Source: Adlercreutzia sp. ZJ304 (GTDB lineage: Bacteria > Actinomycetota > Coriobacteriia > Coriobacteriales > Eggerthellaceae). Taken from it: DNA of 64,000 nucleotides. Where the stretch lies: NCBI RefSeq assembly GCF_011039075.1, contig NZ_JAAKEG010000009.1, forward strand, positions 1-64,000, written 5' to 3'. A program made the translations under genes and the position numbers. The notes below the pieces were generated by a model that was not told the DNA's origin, did not search any database, and saw only the letters and a program-made list of their open reading frames with translations. Every line of letters starts with the position of its first letter. Positions within the stretch are counted from its first letter, which is position 1. Of the stretch, positions 52,396 to 62,178 are shown piece after piece.

Positions 52396-53485
52396 AGGGG
52401 TTGTAATACTAGGCTCTACGGGTTCTATCGGGTGTCAAACATTAGATGTTGTATCTCAAAATCCCGATAAGCTGCATGTGGTGGGTTTAGCGTGTGGCAC
52501 TCGTGTTTCCGATATGCAACGTCAGGCACAGAAGTTTTCTGTAAGGCATACAGCTGTTGGAGCAGATGATGCTTTAGACTTGATTGACCTAGATGGTGTT
52601 GACATTGTAGTGAATGCATTAGTGGGCGCGGCTGGATTACGTGCTAGTTATAAAACCTTAATGGCTGGCAAGACGCTTGCATTAGCAAACAAGGAGTCTC
52701 TTGTAGTTGGCGGAGATTTGCTTATGCCTATGGCTGACAAGCCCGGTCGTCTTATGCCGATAGATTCAGAACACGGTGCAATATATCAGTGCCTTATGGG
52801 GGAAGAAGCAAGCCATGTTAGGCGTTTGTGGGTTACAGCTTCTGGTGGTCCTTTTAGGGGTATGACTACCGACCAGCTAAAAAATGTAACTGCAAAAGAG
52901 GCGCTTGCGCACCCAACTTGGAATATGGGACCAAAAATAACTATTGATTCATCCACGTTGATGAATAAAGGTTTAGAAGTTATAGAGGCGCATCATCTAT
53001 TCGATATGCCTTACGAACGCATTGAGGTGGTAGTGCAACCGCAAAGTGCAATTCATTCTATGGTGGAGTATACAGACGGTTCCGTTAAAGCTCATCTTGG
53101 TACTACTGACATGCGTATTCCTATACAATTTGCGCTCTCTTATCCTGAGCGTTGGGATGCTCCTGTAGCTCCACTAGATTTCCGAGAGCTTGGTAGTTTG
53201 GAATTTGCTGCACCTGACACTAAGACTTTCCGTTGTCTTGCATTGGCTAGAGAGGCTGGCAAAACAGGTGGAACTTTACCTGCAGTAATGAATGCTGCAA
53301 ACGAGGTTGCTGTTGGGGCTTTTTTGCAAGGAGAGTGCTCTTTTTTGGATATAGCAGCTTGCGTAGAAGATGCTATGGAAAAGCACAAGGTTCAGCGTGT
53401 GGAAAGCATAGAGCAGCTGCAAGAAGTTGATATGGATGCGCGTCGTTGTGCGCTGAATTATTTGTCAGATTGTACTGCAGCATAG
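52382..53485 (+). CDS. dxr: 1-deoxy-D-xylulose 5-phosphate reductoisomerase
   Basis: 367 residues. 'VVILGSTGSIGCQTLDVV' is the NADPH loop, 'ALANKESLV' and 'PIDSEHGAIYQ' contain the metal ligands, and 'TASGGPFRG' with 'AHPTWNMGPKITIDSSTLMNKG' is the active-site lid. It commits DXP to the MEP isoprenoid pathway. TTAGGAGG lies upstream, within cdsA. Its last 28 bases overlap the opposing sortase gene. The expected next genes, rseP and ispG, are 8.7 kb away. Confidence 0.97.
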   Translation: MMSSKGVVILGSTGSIGCQTLDVVSQNPDKLHVVGLACGTRVSDMQRQAQKFSVRHTAVGADDALDLIDLDGVDIVVNALVGAAGLRASYKTLMAGKTLALANKESLVVGGDLLMPMADKPGRLMPIDSEHGAIYQCLMGEEASHVRRLWVTASGGPFRGMTTDQLKNVTAKEALAHPTWNMGPKITIDSSTLMNKGLEVIEAHHLFDMPYERIEVVVQPQSAIHSMVEYTDGSVKAHLGTTDMRIPIQFALSYPERWDAPVAPLDFRELGSLEFAAPDTKTFRCLALAREAGKTGGTLPAVMNAANEVAVGAFLQGECSFLDIAACVEDAMEKHKVQRVESIEQLQEVDMDARRCALNYLSDCTAA

Positions 53486-54192
53486 ACAAGAGTTCTTTCG
53501 TTTGAATATCGGTTATAGCTACAAGTAACAAAAGTAATGCATGATGAGGGTATGCTATCTTGTAGTTTTACGCAGCATTCATCGAGGCGCTCTGAAAACC
53601 ACAGATTAAAATCTTCTTGGGTATCGAAAGACGTTCGTTTTGTGCGCTGATTTCCCTTTACTATAGATGCGCCTGAAATTCGTAGAACTTTCTTCCATTC
53701 AGGGGTTTGCAGCAGCACTATAGAGTGTTTTTGAGCAAATTCTTCTTGAGAATAGTTAGCAAATGTGGCGAACATGGAATTCCCATTTCTTATGTTATGT
53801 CCGAATATTACAGCGTTTTGGCTGTTTAATCCCAGCTCTGCACAGTCTGCATCTAAGTACGGGCAACCATGGTAATTGGCGTAGCCACGTATGTCATGCT
53901 CTAAATAATAAGTGGGATTATCTGTAGGCGCTTGTACTATAGCGCAGCTAAGGTCAGCTCCGGGTATGCTTACCCAGCCAATAACATCTGGATTTACGCT
54001 CTGCCAATAATTCCAATCTATCTCTGGAAATCCTTCAGCATCTTGCGCTTCTGGAAAATTGGGGTTAGGCACAGTGTATGAGTTGCTAGCGCACCAGAGC
54101 AGCCATGCAAGTACACATCCTAAAAGCGCAAAAGATAATCCCGCTATAGAAAATCCTAGTGCAGCTTTTATTTTGTAGCTGCGCTTTACCAT
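53458..54192 (-). CDS. Class B sortase
   Basis: 244 residues. One N-terminal helix (about 10-35) is followed by the SrtB-type core: 'NYWQSVNPDVIGWVSIPG', 'YYLEHDIRGYANYHGCPYLD', His132 in 'IFGHNI', Cys224 in 'VTCSYN' and Arg233 in 'NERTLVYA'. It joins surface proteins to the wall or to each other. Its start overlaps the end of the upstream adhesin gene by 7 bases. Its likely substrates are the two upstream proteins ending in a YDKTGD signal. Confidence 0.93.
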   Translation of the reverse strand: MVKRSYKIKAALGFSIAGLSFALLGCVLAWLLWCASNSYTVPNPNFPEAQDAEGFPEIDWNYWQSVNPDVIGWVSIPGADLSCAIVQAPTDNPTYYLEHDIRGYANYHGCPYLDADCAELGLNSQNAVIFGHNIRNGNSMFATFANYSQEEFAQKHSIVLLQTPEWKKVLRISGASIVKGNQRTKRTSFDTQEDFNLWFSERLDECCVKLQDSIPSSCITFVTCSYNRYSNERTLVYAAVQSDK

Positions 54193-57100
54193 GTTTCTTT
54201 TCTTTTTAAAGATATGTGTCCGTAAATTATTCCTATTGCAGCAATAGTTGTGACCAGAATTGCGAATAGGACTATTGTTTGGGAGGAATCTCCTGTCTTG
54301 TCGTAGGTTTCTCCTATTTTTGATGTGGCTACTGCGCCATTGTTGGCTGTTTGACCATATCCGGTATTTATAGTGGGATCTCCAAAGGTATCTATGGAAG
54401 CGTCTAAAGACACTGGGTCTACAGATTGGTCAGTTATTTCACCTTTTTCTGCAGGGTCGCTAGGCTGATCGGGGACATAGGTATTTTGCGGTTCATCTTT
54501 AAGTTCTGGATTGTTTGGCAACTCCGATTCGTTTGGTGTATTTGTGTCGGCTGCGTTCATCGGTTTCCATTTTGCATATAGATTTACTACAGCTTTGTCA
54601 TTGCTAGCTAGATTGATAGTTTGTTCTCCCGGTTCGTAGCAATTAGTTATTCCGCTACGATTTTTGCTCCATCCGCAGAATTCGTAACCTTCACGAGAAA
54701 ATTCATTACTAGCAATATTGAACGGCTCGTCGTAAACGCATTTTGTGCAGCTCATGTCTCCTATTCCACCGTTGGCGTTATATCGTATCGTGTATTCAAT
54801 TGGTTCAGATATTGCGATATATGTTGCAGCTGTATAAAGCCCATCAGAGTTTCTCTCTGGTAATACTTTCGATGTTGTACTTATTGTTTTGCCCGCTATG
54901 TCGTGCCATTCAAGAAACTTATATCCTGTATTCGATATAGCTTGCGCGCCGTTTGCTAATCCGCTTTTGGGTAGCAATTCTTCGCAAGCATTGTTGATGC
55001 TTGTTTGGTTTGGGTTTTCCGCTTTGTAGGTTATAAGGACAGGTGCATTTTCCTGCCAAACTGCGTAAAGCTCTACAGTGTTGGTTCCCTCTTCTACTAT
55101 ATTGCAGATATTTTCACCATCCTTGAAGACGATAGGTCCATCTTTGCTTAATGCCCATCCTTGAAAGGTATTGCCCGGTTTGGTGAATTTGCAATAATTT
55201 AGCGTGTCTGGCTGATCGAAATATTCATGTTGTGCAGGCATATCGCCATATGCTTCGTTTGGGTTAAATACTATGTCGTATTCAAGGGGAGTCCATTGTG
55301 CGAATAACGTTATGTCATCGTCGTTTTTATCTGTTAAATTATTAACCCATTGAGCATCTGCAAAGGAAATACCTTCTCCTTTCATGTCGGTATTCCATCC
55401 TGTAAAAATCCATCCATCGCGCTGAAAACTACACTTGTTAAGAGGCTTGCTCTCGTCGTATTTCATTGCTTGTCTATCCATTTGTCCGCAGCCGCTATTC
55501 GCATCAAAGGTTATGTGATAGTTAATTGGAATCCATTTTGCATATACGGTTGAATCTTCTACAACTTCTTTGTATCCATCGGTCCAGCTGTCAAATATGT
55601 AGCCGGTAATGGTTGGAGGTGCAGGTGGGGTAGCACTTTGTCCCGGCTTTAATGGTTCGGTTTTTAATGTATTTCCCCAGCCGTCATCAAATGTGACAAT
55701 GCAATTATCTGCCCATTGGGCGTATAGTTTTACAACTGCACCGTTTGTAGCAGATAAATTAGATACACTTTCTTTGTTTGCGTAAGTATCGCCCGTACCG
55801 TCGGGTTTTGTGTTCCATCGTTGCCAAGTTGATTCGCTATTATTGAATAAATTTTGCAGTAGTTCTGCATCTTTATCGTATGTCATGTGTTGGACTGGCA
55901 TGCTTCCCGACCCGCCGTTTGCACAGAATTCTATGTCGTATTTATTAGCTTCCCATTTCGCGGTTATTTGTGTGTTTTCGTATGTGCGTGTAATCTCTTT
56001 GTCCCAATTTACGAACGTATAGCCTTCACGTTTAGGAATTTCGGGTGCAGTAGGTATTCCGCCGAATGCTACCGTTTGACTTTTAAGCGCTGAACCTATG
56101 CCGTCGTAAAAACTGACAGTGGGATTTTTGCCCCATACCGCATATATGGTATTTGTTCCTGCGGCAATTGTTACAGAAGATACGATGTTTGTTTTAATGC
56201 TGTTGTAAGTAGCTTTATTGTTTATATCTCCATATTTTGTTTTCGACCATCCAAGGAATGTATAGCCACTTCTGGTCGGCTTAGCAGACGTTAATGTATG
56301 CGATTTACCTTCTTCGAAATAGCCTGCATAGTTGCTTGCGCGTGCTTGAGAGATGTTGGTAACGATGCTGGAACTTGAGCCACCATTCAGGTTATAGACT
56401 AGGGGAGCATAGGGAACAATTTCAACATCGTCGATCATCGAGCCAGTACTTGAACTATCGGTTGATATTTCAAAACTTGTTCTCGTTTGCCCATCAGGCA
56501 CAAGATATTTTCCCTGATATGTTTCCCAATAAGCACCCTGAGCATAGTTCGATGTTTTGCTTGGGCAGTATGTTGTCATAGTGGTGCCAACGTATCCGAG
56601 TGCACCTCTTTTATCTACATTTTGGCTTATTCTATAAGCTCCTTGTTTTACGGCATTATTCCATCCAATAGTCATATATACATTTTCAGCATGGGTAGCA
56701 TTTCGGGCTTGATGTTTGAATTTCCAAACAAATAGTGTTCCTGGAGTAGTTGCTAATTTTTGCTCCATGCTTAGCGCATAGCCTTTCCAGTAATTTGTGG
56801 AGCTTTGCGAGTATCCATCATTACCAAACAGTAAAGCGTATTGATTACCTTCGGATTTTTGTATTCGTACACCATGTGAGGGCCAAATTCCATATTCATC
56901 GGTGCTTGAACCTTTGTGGTAAAACCACTCCATATCTATGTCGTAGCTGTCCCATCCAAAGTCTTCATCTGGTACATCGTCTAACCAAATTTCTCCGTCA
57001 TAAGAGAAATTCTGCAAAGGTAGATAATTCCAATTTTTATTAGTAAACGCATCTGAGGTGCCACTCTGCAATATCGGATAGTTGAATCTTCCGTTTTCGA

Positions 57101-57242
57101 GCTTAGTTGGAAGTGCAGCGGCAGCTTCAGCCGCCTGTATGCTCGATAGAGCAACGACAGGAATGCAGCTTGCAACTAAAAGAGCTGATAAGCCAAAGCG
57201 TATCATCTTGTTTTTGCGTGTAAGTTTAGCGGCGTTATTCAT
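54186..57242 (-). CDS. Repeat adhesin with YDKTGD sorting signal
   Basis: 1018 residues. The signal peptide ends near AEA-AAA (about residue 42). An N-terminal lectin/jelly-roll-like domain (about 45-285, ending 'GSMIDDVEIVPY') precedes about eight Listeria-Bacteroides repeats (Flg_new; 'Y.I.F..NGG.G.M....Y......L....F...G..F.GW'). A Pro/Asp/Ser linker, Y980-DKTGD, a hydrophobic helix and a 'KRKETW' tail end it. It is probably wall-anchored by the class B sortase. The ATG overlaps the previous stop (ATGA), and the stop overlaps the sortase start. Confidence 0.87.
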   Translation of the reverse strand: MNNAAKLTRKNKMIRFGLSALLVASCIPVVALSSIQAAEAAAALPTKLENGRFNYPILQSGTSDAFTNKNWNYLPLQNFSYDGEIWLDDVPDEDFGWDSYDIDMEWFYHKGSSTDEYGIWPSHGVRIQKSEGNQYALLFGNDGYSQSSTNYWKGYALSMEQKLATTPGTLFVWKFKHQARNATHAENVYMTIGWNNAVKQGAYRISQNVDKRGALGYVGTTMTTYCPSKTSNYAQGAYWETYQGKYLVPDGQTRTSFEISTDSSSTGSMIDDVEIVPYAPLVYNLNGGSSSSIVTNISQARASNYAGYFEEGKSHTLTSAKPTRSGYTFLGWSKTKYGDINNKATYNSIKTNIVSSVTIAAGTNTIYAVWGKNPTVSFYDGIGSALKSQTVAFGGIPTAPEIPKREGYTFVNWDKEITRTYENTQITAKWEANKYDIEFCANGGSGSMPVQHMTYDKDAELLQNLFNNSESTWQRWNTKPDGTGDTYANKESVSNLSATNGAVVKLYAQWADNCIVTFDDGWGNTLKTEPLKPGQSATPPAPPTITGYIFDSWTDGYKEVVEDSTVYAKWIPINYHITFDANSGCGQMDRQAMKYDESKPLNKCSFQRDGWIFTGWNTDMKGEGISFADAQWVNNLTDKNDDDITLFAQWTPLEYDIVFNPNEAYGDMPAQHEYFDQPDTLNYCKFTKPGNTFQGWALSKDGPIVFKDGENICNIVEEGTNTVELYAVWQENAPVLITYKAENPNQTSINNACEELLPKSGLANGAQAISNTGYKFLEWHDIAGKTISTTSKVLPERNSDGLYTAATYIAISEPIEYTIRYNANGGIGDMSCTKCVYDEPFNIASNEFSREGYEFCGWSKNRSGITNCYEPGEQTINLASNDKAVVNLYAKWKPMNAADTNTPNESELPNNPELKDEPQNTYVPDQPSDPAEKGEITDQSVDPVSLDASIDTFGDPTINTGYGQTANNGAVATSKIGETYDKTGDSSQTIVLFAILVTTIAAIGIIYGHISLKRKETW

Positions 57243-57727
57243 TGTTCTACCGCCCTAACTTCACCACAAGATGTGCAGGTTTCTGTTTCGGTTACTAATT
57301 CGTCGTAGGCTTCATTTGCTACTACTACCTCTGTCCATTCCTTAGTTTTTTGATGTGTTTCTGCAATGGGGACATTTGTGGTGTAGCCACTATGTCCTGT
57401 TGATGTGCGATGCTCTTCTGTTTTGCCATCTATTGTTTCATTGCAGATATTGCAAACTGTGTGTGGTACAGAAACAGTCTCATATGTTGCCGGATGCTGC
57501 ACTTCGTAAGTTACAGCGTCGTGATGAACCAACTTAGTATCTGGCTGGAATATGTGAGTGCAAGTTTGCGTTTGCGCATCTGGTGTTTCTGCCTCGGCAA
57601 ATTGGCGCTGTAGACCAGTAGATGTAACAACAATGGCGGATACCCCTACGCTTATAGCCAATAAAACTATGGCGCATGTTATAAAAATCACGTGCTTAGT
57701 TTGCATCTGATTGTTTGTGGTATTCAT
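57239..57727 (-). CDS. Membrane-anchored protein with two CxxC motifs
   Basis: 162 residues; AGGGAGGT lies 5 bases before the ATG at 57727. One helix (about 12-35) is followed by an outer domain with 'THIFQ', repeated His/Tyr/Glu-rich segments ('VTYEVQHPATYETV'), 'CNICNE' and 'CTSCGE'. The paired CxxC knuckles suggest a zinc-ribbon fold outside the cell. It is typical of small proteins near surface loci in Eggerthellaceae; role unknown, perhaps an assembly factor. It sits between the pilin and adhesin genes. Confidence 0.75.
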   Translation of the reverse strand: MNTTNNQMQTKHVIFITCAIVLLAISVGVSAIVVTSTGLQRQFAEAETPDAQTQTCTHIFQPDTKLVHHDAVTYEVQHPATYETVSVPHTVCNICNETIDGKTEEHRTSTGHSGYTTNVPIAETHQKTKEWTEVVVANEAYDELVTETETCTSCGEVRAVEQ

Positions 57728-57760
57728 TTTTACCTCCCTGATTACGTATACGAAAAAGTG

Positions 57761-60700
57761 CTAGCGCAATCCGCGTAGTGCTCTCTCTACAGCTGCTTGT
57801 GCTCTTCTGTTGCGCGCTGTAACTTGTCGTATTCCGTATATTGTTCCTAGCAAAGCTATAGCTAACATGCTTGCGATGCCGGCAATTATCGGACCTGTCG
57901 TATCGCCGGTTTTGTCATATCCTGTTCCTGCTGGTAGTATGTTTTGCCCAGATATATGTACTGTCTGATCTGCAGATTCAATATCGGCGTGCATGGCTAC
58001 TAATACTTTTTCGGAGTGGTCATCTCCTGTATCCATGCGTCTATAAAGATATTCATACACCACAATATCTTTATCAGCAATGCCGGTTGCATCTAAGGTG
58101 AACTCAACGCTTTCGGTTCCGCTTGAAGCTGCTGGAACGAAATATTTACTGGCTTGTATTTGTTTGTCGGCTATCAGAAGTGGATTGCCGGTATTTCTGT
58201 CGTACAGCACCCCTTCTAGCGTGTATTCTTTGCCCGGGGTTAAGCCTTCGTAGCTGATTTTATCTAGTATTTTGGCTTCAGAACTGTTCAGTAAATTATG
58301 ATCTCCGTCGGTAGAATCGGTAGCCATTGTTTTTATGGTTCCTGTTACGAACAATACACTCTGCTCTTCGCTGTTTAAGTCCATTTCGGCACATACAGCT
58401 TCGCTAGAGCTAAGTTTTACTAGCAATATGCACGAGGTTGCCCGAGTACCTTCTAAATTGCGTGCATCCAAAGCGTATTCTAAAGTTGTGTTTCCAGACG
58501 ATTTGTCTGCCTTGAAAGTGTGAGATGCGATTACAAGTCTAGAAGCTATGTCGTCGTATTTCTTTAGTATTTCACGCAGCGCATCTTTATCAAATTTGCG
58601 TGGATATTCGGTTTGTTTCTCGAACAGTTCTGCAAGAGTGTTTTCGCTATTGCTAATACCTAGTGCAGCAAGTAACTCTCGCATCATGCTCTCGGTTTGC
58701 GTAGATGCGTTGCTAGTCAAATCAGATTCGGAATATTGCAAAACGGGTAGCCCGGTGTCGGGGTCTATTAATATTCCATACGCTGTATATTCTTCGCCAA
58801 TTACGGCATCTGCATACGAGACATCATCTTTTAATACCGCCTCCGAATCGGCTGTTACTTGTTTTGTATTTGTTCTCGCATCCTCCATATAGGTCCATGC
58901 GCTAATGTTGTGTATAGAGAAACTTTGGTTTTCGTTATTGGGGTCGCGGTCTTGAGCTACAACAACATCGTCGCGAAGCAGCGTTTCGTATACCACGATG
59001 TTATCTCCGTCGCTTGTTCTGGAATCAAAATTGAATGTAACTTGAGTTGTGCCGTTGCTATTTTCTGGGGTAAATGTGGTTTTTGAAACTACCGCATTAC
59101 CATCTTCATCTAGTAAGTTTTCGACAAATGTTGTAGTTGCGTTATCTTCGCTTACAGTGCGTGTTTTTAGCATTAACTCTCCGTTTAGCGTGTACTGCCT
59201 GCCCGGAATAAGGTTTTCGTATTTTACGGTGTCCACTACACATGTTTCGCCATCGGCAGATACGGTACTATCGCCATCTAGCACATCGGCTACTATGGTT
59301 GCTATAGCTGGTTCACATATATTTACTGTTTGATCGGTATCTGAAATATCTTCATGTTTAGCTATTATTTCCCCATCTCTGTATAGCGTTTCAAGAAGCA
59401 CTACATTTTGTCCCGCTAAGGCGCTGGTATCGCATTCGAATGTAAGGTTGATACTTCCATCGGTATATTCGGGAATAAAAGTTTTCGAGGCGCTGTATTG
59501 CTCATCTTGTGCATCCAATAATGGCTTGGCTGCATAATCGGTTTCCTCGGCGTTCAAAGAATCGCTTTTTAGCCAAAGCGTTCCGCGAAGTTCGTATTCT
59601 TCACCCACGCAAAGATTTCTGTAAAAAACAGTGTCTGTTATGTGTGCTTCTGGGTCTGCTGTAACAATTTTGTCTTCATCGTTAGGGTCGAAGGCGTATG
59701 TTTTTAGAAATTGCTCTTTTATGTGTATTGTTTGGTTATAGTCGCTAACATCTTTGTGCTCGGCAATTACGGCTCCAGTTTCACTTTTTATTAACTCTTC
59801 GTATACAACGACATCGCATCCGGCATAGTTTCTGGAATCGAATGTAAGCGAAACTTCCGCATAGCCATTTTGCTGTGTGGGTACAAATCTTGCGAAACCT
59901 GTTATAGGGTTGCCTTGCGAATCGGTTATAGATTCTCTTGTGTCGGCATCTATAAGCGAGGCATGAAGTTCATAGGCTTTGCCTTCGCCTATGTCTAAAT
60001 TTGAGTATTGCACCCGGTCTACAATCTGGGTCTTTATGTCTGCATTAGCAACTTTTGACCCAGTTTCAAATTCGCGAGCATATGTTGATATAGCGCATTC
60101 TGCAAGTGCTTGATTGTCAAATGTTCCCAAGTCTACAACGTATCCTTCACGTTCTTCTATAGTAAGACTTGGTATTCTTATAAGAGATAACCCAGAGTTA
60201 CCCGACACGCGCAACTCTTCTATCGAGTATGTTCCAAAAGGAAGCGCACCTTTAGCATTATCTGGATTGCTGGTACCAAACCAAACCCCTGCAGACGAAT
60301 TCAATTTCGATTCGTCTACCGCATTTTCGTTTACGGCTAAATCGTTTGCGTTTGTGTTGCTGGAATGTGCGACCCATTGTGCGCTTGTAGATGCTTGACC
60401 ATTAGCATCTGTTACTACTATATGACTTTCTTTCGTAGTGTTGTTTGTTATGCGGAAAGGAATATTAGCCATACGTCTTTGGTCTGATTCGCGGGCTTTT
60501 ATGAATTTGAAATCGCCGCGGAATACCTGATCTGCTACGGAAGGCGCATTATATACAGTATTTGTTTCATCTGTGCCTGCAGCTGTTATCTGACGTACTT
60601 GTACGCTGCTGTCGCTAAGATGATAGCCTTCTGGAGCCTTTGTCTCTTGTATTAAAAGCGTTCCTAGCGGAATAGCTGCAGCTCCCTCGGATGATCGATA

Positions 60701-61915
60701 AAATGCGTCCCCCGATACTAGGCACGAATCATCTAGCAGAGCATGTCCGTCTTCGTTTGTGCGAATTACCCATGTGCGCTTCGGATTGCCGCTTTGTTCG
60801 GCTTCGTCTTTATTTGAGTAATACCCATCGTAATAGCGCACGGTAAATTGCGCGTCTGCAAGAGAAGCTCCGCCTTGTGCTTGTCCGGTGTTTGTTTCAA
60901 GATCTAGTTTGGCTACAATTATTTGTGCTGTGTTGCATAGCGGTGTGTCGTATACATTGTTAGTATTAATTCGTGTGGTTGTTCCTTTTTGAACCTCTGT
61001 GCGATATGTGCTTTTGTCTAGTGCGTAGCCCTTGGGCGCTTCAAGTTCTTTTATAAAATATGTACCTGTTTGCAGATAGTCTGATTTAGCAAATCCGCTA
61101 TTATCTGTTGTTAATTCGGCAACTTTATCGCTGCATTCATTGTTGCGAAATATTCCGTACTTTGCATTTCCTAAAGAGTAGCATCCGTTTTCTTGTGTTG
61201 TTTCTTCATTTGCTGATACTTTTGAAAGATCTATCCAGCCGCCCGGCATGTACCCCAATATGACTTGTGTATTGCTGCCGGTGTTTAGTTGGAAGCAGTT
61301 AGCTATAAATTCGCTAGGCACATCGCCTGTTCTTGCATAAATTCGCGCTTGGGGTGTGTTGGCGTTGAAGTTGCCGTTATTGTTCATTAAAACGTTGTTA
61401 AGTGCCCAAGATTTGAATTCGTCTGTAGTGTTATCTAAGGCTTCCTCGCTGCTGCAATTGTAAAAATCGCTAAGGACGATATGTGTCAAAATAAGATACT
61501 CGTCTTCGCCCATAGCTTCAGAGTTAAACCAAGTGCCCGGCCACATACTGGCATCGAAGCCGGGACCGCCATATCCAAACCAAAGGCACGCTGCTATGTC
61601 CTTTAGTTGATAGGTGTTGTTTTCATTAGTTGTGGTCATGCTAATTGGCGATTTTGCATATGTGCCATTTGGCGGCGCTTTTTTAGAGGGAACGCCGCAA
61701 TAGGCTATATTGCCGTTGGTGTACATATAATTCGTGCGGGCGGTTGAGTAATATATTTCTCTACCAATATCTAAGTTTGTGTTGTTTTCGGCATACGCTA
61801 TGTCGGCTCCCATTGGAACCCCCGGTATCAGTCCTAATATCAGAGCTACCGCCATTAAAGTTGCTAGTGCGCGACGAGCGCGTATATTCGGTCGTTTAGT
61901 TTTAGTTCGTGCCAC
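57761..61915 (-). CDS. VaFE-repeat pilin-like surface protein
   Basis: 1384 residues, GTG start at 61915 with AGGAG 7 bases upstream. The signal peptide ends near AYA-EN (42). Next comes a TQxA/thioester-like head ('IAYCGVPSKK', 'CLWFGYGGPGF', 'LILTHIVLSDFY'), then SpaA/Cna-B isopeptide domains (about 260-600, 'YFIKELEAPKGYALD', 'LLIQETKAPEGYHLSD', 'YSIEEL'). Five VaFE repeats follow (about 605-1315, each 'D.V.Y.NL..G..Y.L.G.L' with 'VVVYE.L'), then LPAGTG-YDKTGD (Y1333), a helix and a basic tail. It is the likely shaft or tip of a sortase-assembled fibre. Confidence 0.88.
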   Translation of the reverse strand: MARTKTKRPNIRARRALATLMAVALILGLIPGVPMGADIAYAENNTNLDIGREIYYSTARTNYMYTNGNIAYCGVPSKKAPPNGTYAKSPISMTTTNENNTYQLKDIAACLWFGYGGPGFDASMWPGTWFNSEAMGEDEYLILTHIVLSDFYNCSSEEALDNTTDEFKSWALNNVLMNNNGNFNANTPQARIYARTGDVPSEFIANCFQLNTGSNTQVILGYMPGGWIDLSKVSANEETTQENGCYSLGNAKYGIFRNNECSDKVAELTTDNSGFAKSDYLQTGTYFIKELEAPKGYALDKSTYRTEVQKGTTTRINTNNVYDTPLCNTAQIIVAKLDLETNTGQAQGGASLADAQFTVRYYDGYYSNKDEAEQSGNPKRTWVIRTNEDGHALLDDSCLVSGDAFYRSSEGAAAIPLGTLLIQETKAPEGYHLSDSSVQVRQITAAGTDETNTVYNAPSVADQVFRGDFKFIKARESDQRRMANIPFRITNNTTKESHIVVTDANGQASTSAQWVAHSSNTNANDLAVNENAVDESKLNSSAGVWFGTSNPDNAKGALPFGTYSIEELRVSGNSGLSLIRIPSLTIEEREGYVVDLGTFDNQALAECAISTYAREFETGSKVANADIKTQIVDRVQYSNLDIGEGKAYELHASLIDADTRESITDSQGNPITGFARFVPTQQNGYAEVSLTFDSRNYAGCDVVVYEELIKSETGAVIAEHKDVSDYNQTIHIKEQFLKTYAFDPNDEDKIVTADPEAHITDTVFYRNLCVGEEYELRGTLWLKSDSLNAEETDYAAKPLLDAQDEQYSASKTFIPEYTDGSINLTFECDTSALAGQNVVLLETLYRDGEIIAKHEDISDTDQTVNICEPAIATIVADVLDGDSTVSADGETCVVDTVKYENLIPGRQYTLNGELMLKTRTVSEDNATTTFVENLLDEDGNAVVSKTTFTPENSNGTTQVTFNFDSRTSDGDNIVVYETLLRDDVVVAQDRDPNNENQSFSIHNISAWTYMEDARTNTKQVTADSEAVLKDDVSYADAVIGEEYTAYGILIDPDTGLPVLQYSESDLTSNASTQTESMMRELLAALGISNSENTLAELFEKQTEYPRKFDKDALREILKKYDDIASRLVIASHTFKADKSSGNTTLEYALDARNLEGTRATSCILLVKLSSSEAVCAEMDLNSEEQSVLFVTGTIKTMATDSTDGDHNLLNSSEAKILDKISYEGLTPGKEYTLEGVLYDRNTGNPLLIADKQIQASKYFVPAASSGTESVEFTLDATGIADKDIVVYEYLYRRMDTGDDHSEKVLVAMHADIESADQTVHISGQNILPAGTGYDKTGDTTGPIIAGIASMLAIALLGTIYGIRQVTARNRRAQAAVERALRGLR

Positions 61916-62178
61916 GTCTATCTCCTAACCACTGCATTGCGGATATGTTTTGTCTGTATGACTTTAGATATGAGATCTGACGTGTAGGTATCAAAAATGC
62001 AATATTTGATGACACTGAATTTCGTCTTCTTTTCGCATATATGCAATATTGGTTTAGACGTAATTCTCGTGTGCGCCTTGCGTAAAACTTACAAGAATCT
62101 TGCAAAAACCTTGCAGCATTTACCTCTTGTATCGCACAATATGTAAAAAATGATTCGCTTGATTAGTTAAGGCGTTAT

